34,789 nt of DNA from contig LJXT01000025.1 in the NCBI GenBank assembly GCA_001314815.1, forward strand, positions 1 to 34,789, in the 5' to 3' direction. How positions within the stretch are numbered: position 1 is the first letter of the stretch; every line of letters starts with the position of its first letter. Of the stretch, positions 16,801 through 22,851 are shown piece by piece. This DNA comes from Algoriphagus marincola HL-49 (GTDB lineage Bacteria > Bacteroidota > Bacteroidia > Cytophagales > Cyclobacteriaceae). The notes under the pieces were generated by a model. That model had not been told where the DNA came from. It did not search any database and saw only the letters and a list, made by a program, of their open reading frames with translations. Both the position numbers and the translations under genes were made by a program.

Positions 16801-17533
16801 CGTATCCAATCGCTTGCCATCTTCTTCCTTGTTTCCATTTCCGGATTACAAAATCCGAGCTCAGTAGGAAATACAATAGGAAAACCGAAGTGAAAAATAT
16901 GAGAATGGCGGGGTTGGAAAGCCGGCCTGAGGACTGGTATCCATATTCAAAAGCTACTCCGAATAGCGGGATGCCAGCTGCATTACTTACCAAGAAAGGG
17001 CTTTGGCTATCTGGATCGCTGAGCTGAATTGCATCATTCCCAAATACTCGACGGTTTGCACCGGTGCGCAGATAGTCATTTTGAATGGATCCTGGCCAAA
17101 AAAGCCTAAATGCATGGACTACGTAATAACTGTTCCCATTTCTGGTAAACTTTCGGCTCTTGGTAAGAAAAGTACCATATGGATCCTCTATGAATTGATA
17201 TTCCTGATTTGGGATAAGCGTCTCCAAATTGAAGCTCACTGAGAAATCGGACCAATACAAAAGCTTCTTTGACTCATCAAGAATGAAAAAGGGATGGATG
17301 GAGCTTTTAGAAGAAATATTCTCAAAACTCAATGCCTCATCAGGCCTTACTTCCATGAGAATTTGTACGAAATCCATGTCGAACTCCCGATCGATCTCAT
17401 AGATTTCCTCCTGTACATCTTCAAAAAATGCCTCTTCCTCACTTTTCTGAAAGAAAAAGAAATTCAGTATCAATACTGCAAGGAGCAAGAAGGCGCTGAC
17501 AAGTATGATCAGCCGTTTGAATTTTTGAAGCAT
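13829..17533 (-). CDS. Multi-sensor membrane histidine kinase
   Basis: A 1234-residue kinase. The order is: an N-terminal transmembrane helix (L-I-I-L-V-S-A-F-L-L-L), a first extracytoplasmic domain of about 170 residues, a hydrophobic region of roughly eight helices, a second extracytoplasmic domain, two helices, a third extracytoplasmic domain, a last helix, then HAMP. Next come HisKA with H-E-I-K-N-P-L-T-P (phospho-acceptor H1024) and HATPase_c with N-L-I-I-N-G-V-Q-A-V, D-N-G-K-G-I-P and G-S-G-L-G-L-A-I. The catalytic part is of the NtrY-like kind and looks intact. No response regulator gene is in the window. ATG at 17533 is chosen because a TTG at 17569 would lie inside the terminator hairpin. 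Co-transcription with the downstream outer-membrane protein suggests an envelope-sensing link, which is inference. Confidence 0.93.
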   Translation of the reverse strand: MLQKFKRLIILVSAFLLLAVLILNFFFFQKSEEEAFFEDVQEEIYEIDREFDMDFVQILMEVRPDEALSFENISSKSSIHPFFILDESKKLLYWSDFSVSFNLETLIPNQEYQFIEDPYGTFLTKSRKFTRNGNSYYVVHAFRLFWPGSIQNDYLRTGANRRVFGNDAIQLSDPDSQSPFLVSNAAGIPLFGVAFEYGYQSSGRLSNPAILIFFTSVFLLYFLLSSDFVIRKWKQGRRWQAIGYGSLVLLAFRLVMLVLGFPGSYFNLPLFDPSNFASSWLNSSLGDLLINTLFGVAIGGMIVFQFASPLLHRKIKILKTSQEQRAFFGFFVFLSSMAFFLVWVLPKNLVLNSQWAMDISIIPTFGWFEGISFLIVFLWASVYVMLNLTLISLLFELAIKRNILIQYLYIVAVPIGLVLGFISIWLAIAWTVHILFLTAIIRFSLFQNIFRLGLNTFLTFFFASFICAVIAGIATFQTEKEELIQSKIRFANQNLIEGDVMTEFFLGEVFGRIQSDLFIQNRLADPLLSKEPIETKIRRIYLDNYFDQFEVNIRVFSSRGQDLINTQDERSLNELRDLYIKSDYLTSQRGLYFIRGKESNPKNQFVAFVPVIRDQNSVGTVFLELRQLRVQPGSVYPRLLLDKEYNERLDPVQYDYAVYREEELIRNFGSFNYVNPELKSRLTESKLFQSGIHVAGYHHLGLVNGSELILISSPNRPYSYFLGNISLYFVIFIILTFLTILANSLFKGFKNLEINYSTKLQLYLNFAFFFPIIIISIITIGLLANSYREDLDEQYLQKAFLIRSNLVNFLNDRSPSEINPESLEEEIVNLSNTVAADLHLYESSGKLIATNRPNIFDKKLLSRLINPVAMAGIVENNQIQLLVDERLGSLSYKSVYLAILPPSDQEEVAILSVPFFESESELNSLIADVMSNIFNAFVVIFILFLVVSYFVSQNLTFPFRLLTQKLKTTNLENNEPMRWDTKDEIGMLVNEYNNMLFKLEASKKVLASTEKESAWREMAKQVAHEIKNPLTPMKLTLQHLLRLQQQDRLEDTSKLKESFETLIHQVDALSGIASSFSTFAKMPLPKNERMNFKSVLMKVLDLFKNDERLDLIFKDDSFTNEIPIQGDDKLFGRVISNLIINGVQAVEGNKRPVINVWLWMTEQDVFLEISDNGKGIPEELRDKIFIPNFSTKSTGSGLGLAIARSGVETAGGKIWFETKIGEGTTFYLTFPLTQ

Positions 17534-17543
17534 TTCCCTAAAA

Positions 17544-17578
17544 ATAAAAAAAGCAAAGTCTTGTATCAAACTTTGCTT
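17544..17578 (-). terminator. Intrinsic terminator at the end of the respiratory operon
   Basis: AAGCAAAG (17551-17558) and CTTTGCTT (17571-17578) form a perfect 8-bp stem. On the minus strand it is followed by a T-rich run (TTTTTTTATTTTT, counting the last stem bases). It lies 9 bases after the stop codon of the CxxC protein gene, and its U-tract ends within about 10 bases of the histidine kinase ATG at 17533. Confidence 0.88.
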
Positions 17579-17587
17579 TCCATCAGA

Positions 17588-17833
17588 CTATCGAATAGCC
17601 AGTTTATTTTTCCGTTTTTTCGCCGCCCGATACCAAAGTATGCCAATTACCAAGGCAATGGTATAAGGCATAGCGAATAAATATAGAATCCCCGTATTCA
17701 ATCCTGCGCCAATAGAGGTATCTCCATTACTGACGTTATTCTCTACAGAAGCTCGACACATAGCACACTGAGCCCAAGTAGCTAATTGGAATCCGAAGAA
17801 TAGTAATGTAAATAGGGTGATTTTCAATCTCAT
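17588..17833 (-). CDS. Small CxxC membrane protein of the oxidase locus
   Basis: An 81-residue protein with a signal peptide (MRLKITLFTLLFFGFQLATWA), then Q-C-A-M-C-R-A-S-V-E-N-N with C23 and C26 at the very start of the mature periplasmic segment. One transmembrane helix follows (about 47-68, I-L-Y-L-F-A-M-P-Y-T-I-A-L-V-I-G-I-L) with a basic cytoplasmic tail R-A-A-K-K-R-K-N-K. I do not know a named family. The CxxC next to the membrane and the position directly after the SCO and DUF420 genes suggest a thiol or copper-handling part in oxidase assembly. No heme-binding CxxCH is present. It is the last gene before the terminator at 17544-17578. Confidence 0.8.
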   Translation of the reverse strand: MRLKITLFTLLFFGFQLATWAQCAMCRASVENNVSNGDTSIGAGLNTGILYLFAMPYTIALVIGILWYRAAKKRKNKLAIR

Positions 17834-17853
17834 AGTTCCTTACTTTTAATAAG

Positions 17854-18405
17854 TTACTGAATATAGTACGGAGAAATCATCAAATAAACAATTACCCCTG
17901 TGACAGAAACATACAGCCAAATCGGATAAGCAAATTTGACAACCTTCCGGTGTTTAGCTCGCTGATCTGTATACCCATAGTAATAAGCGAAAAGAATTGG
18001 AAAAAGTGCCACAGCTGCAAAAACAATATGTGTAATGAGCAAGAAGTAATATACCGGACGAATCCAACCCTCTCCACCGAAGGAAGTACTCTCAGCAGAA
18101 CCATGGTAGATCACATAGGAAACTAGGAAGATTGCGCCTAGTGCCATCGCAACGGACATTGTCGCACCATGATAGGCGTATTTCTTTTGCTTGACGAAAA
18201 TCAAAGCAACAATGAGTGCAACACTAGCGGCAGAATTAATCACTGCATTTAAATGAGGTAGGAAGTAAACCCATTCTGCACCCACATTAATTTTGGAGGG
18301 CATGAATAGCAGAATAGCTACCACCACCGGAATCAGAATGGAAATGATGATGATCCAAGATTTTACTTTGGATTCATTTTCTAGTAATGAATTAACTTTT
18401 TCCAT
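17854..18405 (-). CDS. DUF420 (YozB-like) membrane protein of the oxidase locus
   Basis: A 183-residue protein with about five transmembrane helices, for example W-I-I-I-I-S-I-L-I-P-V-V-V-A-I-L-L-F near the start and V-S-V-T-G-V-I-V-Y-L-M at the end. Histidines in H-L-N-A-V-I-N-S, Y-H-G-A and I-T-H-I-V-F-A could bind a metal or heme. The family is regularly found beside caa3/aa3 oxidase genes and is thought to help assembly; Firmicutes relatives (CtaM-like) are needed for oxidase activity. ATG at 18405 is used because the alternative TTG at 18426 would lengthen the overlap. Even so it overlaps the SCO 3' end by 14 bases, indicating translational coupling. Confidence 0.85.
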   Translation of the reverse strand: MEKVNSLLENESKVKSWIIIISILIPVVVAILLFMPSKINVGAEWVYFLPHLNAVINSAASVALIVALIFVKQKKYAYHGATMSVAMALGAIFLVSYVIYHGSAESTSFGGEGWIRPVYYFLLITHIVFAAVALFPILFAYYYGYTDQRAKHRKVVKFAYPIWLYVSVTGVIVYLMISPYYIQ

Positions 18406-19060
18406 GTAAAAGCACTTTTGTCTCAAGTATTAACAAATCTACATCCTCTCTGTTTGTCCCGCTGTAATAACCCCGGATTCTTCCCTGTTCGTCTATCAGA
18501 GCAAACTTATCACTGTGGACAAAATCATCGGGATTTCCCATCCCGTCAACTGTAGGCAGTACAAATCCACACTTTGCTAACTGATAGGTTTCTTCAGGTG
18601 GTCCAGTAAGAAAATGCCACTTACCTGGGATAGCCCCATGTTTATCGGCATACTCCTTCAAGACCTCAGGCGTATCATAAGTTGGATCAATACTGATTGA
18701 CATGATTTGCACGGCTGGTTCATCCCTGAACATATCATTCACTCGCTCCATTTCTTTGGACATAATGGGGCAGATACTAGGACAAGAAGTAAAGAAAAAA
18801 TCCACGATGGTGATTTTTCCTTCCATTTCAGTTCGTCCTACCGCTTCACCATCTTGGTTGGTGAAGGTAAACTCGGGAATGTAATGTTGGGTACTGTCAT
18901 TGGGTGGGCATTCCATGAAAGGGTTGCTTACACCATTTTCATAAAACACCGGGAGATCGTATTGGTTTTCTCCAAAATTCCTGAGAAACATAATAATCAA
19001 TAAAGGAATTAGGAGGATACATACCAATACTAGTCCTTGTAATATTCGTAAACTTCTCAT
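18392..19060 (-). CDS. SCO1/SenC copper chaperone for cytochrome oxidase
   Basis: A 222-residue protein with one N-terminal membrane anchor (L-V-L-V-C-I-L-L-I-P-L-L-I-I-M) and a thioredoxin-like periplasmic domain. F-F-F-T-S-C-P-S-I-C-P gives the copper ligands C93 and C97, and V-H-S-D-K-F-A-L supplies the third, H182. SCO proteins deliver copper to, or reduce, the CuA site of subunit II, here encoded 6 kb upstream in the same operon. The gene follows subunit IV after a 72-base gap. That gap holds a terminator-like hairpin, the only such break inside the respiratory operon. Length and motif spacing are standard. Confidence 0.95.
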   Translation of the reverse strand: MRSLRILQGLVLVCILLIPLLIIMFLRNFGENQYDLPVFYENGVSNPFMECPPNDSTQHYIPEFTFTNQDGEAVGRTEMEGKITIVDFFFTSCPSICPIMSKEMERVNDMFRDEPAVQIMSISIDPTYDTPEVLKEYADKHGAIPGKWHFLTGPPEETYQLAKCGFVLPTVDGMGNPDDFVHSDKFALIDEQGRIRGYYSGTNREDVDLLILETKVLLHGKS

Positions 19061-19074
19061 CGTGGTTCTATAAC

Positions 19075-19115
19075 AAAAAAGTAGGTTGAAGTGTCACACC
19101 CCAACCTACTTTTTT
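19075..19115 (-). terminator. Terminator-like hairpin between subunit IV and SCO genes
   Basis: AAAAAAGTAGGTTG (19075-19088) and CAACCTACTTTTTT (19102-19115) are perfect 14-bp arms around a 13-base loop. On the minus strand the right-hand arm ends in TTTTTT, giving an intrinsic-terminator form. It begins 17 bases after the subunit IV stop and ends 14 bases before the SCO start codon. Because later assembly genes depend on this transcript or on a promoter overlapping it, it may be a partial terminator or mRNA-stabilising structure. Confidence 0.85.
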
Positions 19116-19132
19116 TATTTAAATTTTAAATC

Positions 19133-19462
19133 CTACCAACGGATCATAAAGATGTCCGTCCCCTCCTTCGCTAGTGCGATCAATAACCAGACCAAGAAAA
19201 TAAGTGGGACAATGATCGAATAAAACAAGGGCTTCGCTTCGTCACCCAAGTGCATAAATTCCATCATGATATATTTTGCCTTCCAGATCGTCAGGATGAT
19301 AAAGAGTGCATAAAGTAAGATGCCTCTATCCATCGTAAAAGCCATGATAAATTCGGCAACGGTAAGTGCGAGAAGAATACCTGCTGTTTTCCAGATTTTC
19401 TTGATCTTCTCGTTATTTCTAGGAACTACTTGTAGCGTAGATTTAGTGTCTTGAACTTCCAT
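19133..19462 (-). CDS. Cytochrome c oxidase subunit IV (caa3/CyoD-like)
   Basis: A 109-residue protein with three predicted helices: residues 26-45 (I-W-K-T-A-G-I-L-L-A-L-T-V-A-E-F), 50-66, and 83-101 (Y-S-I-I-V-P-L-I-F-L-V-W-L-L-I). The A-E-F-I-M-A-F motif in helix I and the K-A-K-Y-I-M-M-E-F-M-H-L motif before the last helix are typical of the prokaryotic subunit IV (COX4_pro) family. It is a small structural subunit of the heme-copper oxidase without cofactors. It lies 19 bases after subunit III and precedes the internal hairpin. Confidence 0.9.
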   Translation of the reverse strand: MEVQDTKSTLQVVPRNNEKIKKIWKTAGILLALTVAEFIMAFTMDRGILLYALFIILTIWKAKYIMMEFMHLGDEAKPLFYSIIVPLIFLVWLLIALAKEGTDIFMIRW

Positions 19463-19481
19463 AATTGAATATTTTATAGCT

Positions 19482-20258
19482 TTAGATCAGGTAAAATAAG
19501 GTAAATACAAATACCCAAACAAGGTCTACAAAGTGCCAGTATAAACCAATCTTCTCGATCATCTCATAGTGACCTCTACGATCGTAAACACCAACAGCTG
19601 CCTGGTAGAATGCCAAGAATAGCAATACCACACCTATCGTCACGTGGAATCCATGGAATCCAGTAATGAAGAAGAACAACTGCGCAAATGCAGGAGGCCC
19701 ATATTCATTGACTGCAAGATTGGCTCCAAACACCGTTTCGGTAACTTCTCTACTTAGAGAATCAATGTAGGTCAGCACTGAACCACTGTCCGTACCATGG
19801 ATAAAGTGCGACCACTCCCAAGCTTGACAACCTAAGAACGTGATACCACCTAGCATGGTCCAAAGCATCCATTTAACTACATCATTTCTGTCATTTCTAT
19901 GCCCAGCTTCCACAGCAAGTACCATGGTCACGCTACTAGAGATCAAAATGAATGTCATAATACCTACGAATACAAGTGGCGCGTGGATTCCATGTAGAAA
20001 AGGTACAGCCTCAAATACAAGTTCGGGAATAGGCCAATATTCATTGGATCCAACGAATGTCTCGGCAGGTCCTGCGTAGGCAGGATAACTGACGCGAATA
20101 GCCAAGTAGCTGATCAAAAAAGCAGCAAAGGTGAAGATATCAGAGAGTAGGAAAAACCACATCATGAGTTTTCCATAACTGGCCTTGAGAGGTTCATTTC
20201 CTCCTCCCCAAGTGCCCCTCTTTGGGCTTACTCCAATAGCAGTAGAATGCGCAGACAT
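19482..20258 (-). CDS. ctaE: Cytochrome c oxidase subunit III (long copy)
   Basis: A 258-residue subunit III with about five to six helices. G-F-H-G-F-H-V-T-I-G and the C-terminal G-L-Y-W-H-F-V-D-L-V-W-V-F-V-F are the family signatures. It has an extended soluble loop between helices (about residues 145-195, T-D-S-G-S-V-L-T-Y-I-D-S and neighbours). Subunit III carries no redox centre and stabilises subunit I and proton uptake. It lies 25 bases after a second, shorter subunit III-like gene. Having two subunit III genes in tandem is usual for Bacteroidota oxidases, where both are probably structural. Confidence 0.94.
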   Translation of the reverse strand: MSAHSTAIGVSPKRGTWGGGNEPLKASYGKLMMWFFLLSDIFTFAAFLISYLAIRVSYPAYAGPAETFVGSNEYWPIPELVFEAVPFLHGIHAPLVFVGIMTFILISSSVTMVLAVEAGHRNDRNDVVKWMLWTMLGGITFLGCQAWEWSHFIHGTDSGSVLTYIDSLSREVTETVFGANLAVNEYGPPAFAQLFFFITGFHGFHVTIGVVLLFLAFYQAAVGVYDRRGHYEMIEKIGLYWHFVDLVWVFVFTLFYLI

Positions 20259-20283
20259 AGATTATTTATTTGTACCAGGTAAA

Positions 20284-20865
20284 TTAATGATTCAATAACA
20301 AAAACATGAATAGATAGATCCACAAGCCTCCAAGGAAATGCCAATATGAGGTGGCCATTTCCATAGTGTTCATAGCCTGAGAGTGGACCTTATATCTAAA
20401 GGACGAAATTAATACAATAATCAGAAATATCACACCGCTGATCAGGTGAACAGCGTGCAATCCAGTGAAAACATAAAGAAATGAGCCCGATGGATTACCC
20501 ACAAAGAATACTTGCCGGTCTACCAAGGCAACCCAACTGTACCATTGTCCCACCAAAAAGACAATTCCCAATAAGACAGCCATACTCATTCCGATTCGAA
20601 GCTGCGAAAGGTTGTCTTTTTTAGCAGAGATATATGCCCAATGGAGAAAGAGAGAGCTGAGTACCACAATGCCTGAAGTAAACCAGAATACTTGTGGCAA
20701 ATCATACTCAAGCCAATTCCCCTCTGCTTGACGGACTATATAAGCACTTGTCAAGGCGGCGAAAATCATCACTACAGTCACCATGAAGAGCCATAAGGCA
20801 AACTTCTTGGGATGCATAGAGATGGGCTGCTCTACCAGATCAATATATTTTAGTTCTTTTTCCAT
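20284..20865 (-). CDS. Cytochrome c oxidase subunit III (short copy)
   Basis: A 193-residue heme-copper oxidase subunit III-like protein with five helices. G-L-H-A-V-H-L-I-S-G-V-I-F-L-I and S-Y-W-H-F-L-G-G-L-W-I-Y-L-F are the counterparts of the helix motifs of the longer copy at 19482-20258. ATG at 20865 follows the heme O synthase stop by one base. A TTG at 20883 would overlap that gene and is less likely. The two paralogues share the H-x-x-H and Y-W-H-F motifs but differ in the loop regions. Whether both are in the same complex is not shown by sequence. Confidence 0.9.
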   Translation of the reverse strand: MEKELKYIDLVEQPISMHPKKFALWLFMVTVVMIFAALTSAYIVRQAEGNWLEYDLPQVFWFTSGIVVLSSLFLHWAYISAKKDNLSQLRIGMSMAVLLGIVFLVGQWYSWVALVDRQVFFVGNPSGSFLYVFTGLHAVHLISGVIFLIIVLISSFRYKVHSQAMNTMEMATSYWHFLGGLWIYLFMFLLLNH

Positions 20866-20866
20866 T

Positions 20867-21772
20867 TTAAGGTATCTTATCAAGAAGGTAAGCTATTTGC
20901 ACGATAGGCAAATACAAAAAGGAACCGAACATAATTTTCAAGGCAGACTTCCTAGAGCAATCACGCATCAAAGAGAAAGTTTGTGCCAAAAAGAGTACTC
21001 CACATACAGTAGCAACAATACCGGAGTTTAACCCTGTCAATCCAAAATAGGAAGGCAACAATCCTAAAGGAAGCAAAAACAAGGTGTAAATCATAATTTG
21101 GATAGCGGTATTCAAATCCTGTCCACCACCACTTGGAAGTAGCTTGAACCCAGCTCGTTTATAGTCTTCATCACTTACCCAGGCAATAGCCCAAAAGTGT
21201 GGAAATTGCCATATAAACTGAATTCCAAAGATGATCAGTGCTTCGTAGCCAATCGTGCCAGTCGCTGCAGTCCATCCCAATAGCGGAGGCATTGCTCCTG
21301 GAATAGCTCCAACAAAAACAGCAATTGGCCCTACTCTCTTCAAAGGAGTATAAACAAAAGCATACAAAACCATGCTAAGGATTCCAAGCCAGGTCGTCAA
21401 TGGATTCGTAAAGATCCAAAGTAAAGAGATACCAAGAATGGCTACAGCTACAGTAAACCAGTAAGCTTCTCTTAGACTAATCAATTGAAGGGGAAGAGGT
21501 CTGTTTTGGGTTCGCTTCATGAGCTTGTCCAAGTCTCTTTCCATGATTTCATTTGCAGCTCCTGATGCTCCGGAGATTAGGAAACCTCCTAAAGCTAATC
21601 CGATGAAGCCAGTCCATCCAAAGCTTACACCGGAATCACCCAATATGTAGCCAAACACAGCAGAAAAGGTAACCAAAGCGGAAAGTCTCAATTTGATTAA
21701 ATCTGCATATGCTTTAACACGGACTAAAAGTCCTTCTGTAAAGCTTAACTCCGAAATACCAACAGTCCTCAT
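20867..21772 (-). CDS. ctaB: Protoheme IX farnesyltransferase (heme O synthase)
   Basis: A 301-residue UbiA-family membrane prenyltransferase. It attaches farnesyl diphosphate to heme B to make heme O, the precursor of heme A for the oxidase in this operon. N-E-I-M-E-R-D-L-D-K-L-M-K-R-T-Q-N-R-P (N74, D80, D82) is the first Mg-diphosphate-binding motif, in its usual place after the second helix. A second conserved region, W-V-S-D-E-D-Y-K-R-A-G-F-K, lies after F-P-H-F-W-A-I-A. About nine helices are seen. The start overlaps the heme A synthase stop as ATGA, so the two successive heme-modifying enzymes are translationally coupled. Confidence 0.96.
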   Translation of the reverse strand: MRTVGISELSFTEGLLVRVKAYADLIKLRLSALVTFSAVFGYILGDSGVSFGWTGFIGLALGGFLISGASGAANEIMERDLDKLMKRTQNRPLPLQLISLREAYWFTVAVAILGISLLWIFTNPLTTWLGILSMVLYAFVYTPLKRVGPIAVFVGAIPGAMPPLLGWTAATGTIGYEALIIFGIQFIWQFPHFWAIAWVSDEDYKRAGFKLLPSGGGQDLNTAIQIMIYTLFLLPLGLLPSYFGLTGLNSGIVATVCGVLFLAQTFSLMRDCSRKSALKIMFGSFLYLPIVQIAYLLDKIP

Positions 21773-22851
21773 GAGGGATTTGTAATAAGATTCACATCTT
21801 CTTGAGTTCTAAGTTGGAATAGCAATACGAATTGCACTCCAATGATCAAAGAACCCAATAATAAATGAACAGGTTGCAAGAAAGCAGGGATGGCAAAATA
21901 AGCCATTCCAATACCTGTTGCTATTTCCATGACGATCACAAGCAATAAGGCTTGAGACCATTTATTGACAGGTGACTTCCTTCGGGTATACTTAAATGCC
22001 CAGAAGAAATAGAGTAGATGAATTCCCAGAAGCACTAGAGAAAACGAGCGATGTATCAAGAATGTCATACCTATCTGATCAATCCAAGTATCTCGCATCA
22101 TTCCTCCCAACGAAAAGGAAATTTGATCTAATTCCTCTCTCACCTGTGTACCAAATACTATTTGTACCACCATTAAGGCCGTGCCAATAACAAGCAACCA
22201 TTTGACTTTACTTGGAACCTGATCCTCTTTATGATTCTCATACTTTACGAGAAATGCCCTGTGGTTGATATACAGTAACAAAACCACTAGTAACAAGGCA
22301 AGAATCATATGAAGGGTGATCATCCAATCCAAGAGATTGGTAGATACGACAATAGATCCTATCCATCCTTGAAATAACACCAAGACTAACGATGCAATGG
22401 ATAAAATCGGAATCGTCCGATCCGTCTTCCAAAGCTTCAGTGACTTCCAGACTGTGAGTATGATAAGGAATCCGATGACTACTCCAATCAATCGATTAAT
22501 GTACTCGATCCAGGTTTTGGTAGCATTAAACTCCTCCTCGATCAGGATTGTCTTATCATTTGCAATTCTTTCGGCCGCTTTGTCAAACCCAAGCTTGTCA
22601 AGTGTAGCTACAAACCTTTCGTTTTTAGCCAACCTCTTTTCAAGGTAAATATCTTGATAATTTTTTGGGAGCTGATCCACGCTGGTAGGCGGAACCAAGC
22701 TCCCAAAGCATTTTGGCCAATCGGGACATCCCATTCCAGAGCCCGTGCTCCGGACAATGCCCCCAACCAGTATGAGAAAGTAAACAGCAATCACCGTTAC
22801 CAAACCGGTTCGGCGAAAGCTGTTTAAGTTTTTAAGATTCTTTTGCTTCAT
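21769..22851 (-). CDS. ctaA: Heme A synthase (COX15/CtaA)
   Basis: A 360-residue eight-helix membrane protein that oxidises heme O to heme A. G-M-G-C-P-D-W-P-K-C-F-G holds C42 and C48 in the first extracytoplasmic loop, followed by the V-P-P region. An E-Y-I-N-R-L-I-G segment opens the next helix, and L-H-M-I and I-H-R-S-F-S-L histidines provide heme ligands in the two four-helix halves. The gene overlaps the end of the subunit I gene by 20 bases and overlaps ctaB by 4, a very compact layout. Length and motif order are standard for the type carrying the cysteine pair in the first loop. Confidence 0.95.
   Translation of the reverse strand: MKQKNLKNLNSFRRTGLVTVIAVYFLILVGGIVRSTGSGMGCPDWPKCFGSLVPPTSVDQLPKNYQDIYLEKRLAKNERFVATLDKLGFDKAAERIANDKTILIEEEFNATKTWIEYINRLIGVVIGFLIILTVWKSLKLWKTDRTIPILSIASLVLVLFQGWIGSIVVSTNLLDWMITLHMILALLLVVLLLYINHRAFLVKYENHKEDQVPSKVKWLLVIGTALMVVQIVFGTQVREELDQISFSLGGMMRDTWIDQIGMTFLIHRSFSLVLLGIHLLYFFWAFKYTRRKSPVNKWSQALLLVIVMEIATGIGMAYFAIPAFLQPVHLLLGSLIIGVQFVLLFQLRTQEDVNLITNPS

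Noticed and set aside
17534..17569. TTG start for the histidine kinase at 17569
   Set aside because: It falls inside the terminator hairpin loop. ATG at 17533 directly precedes the hydrophobic signal-anchor.
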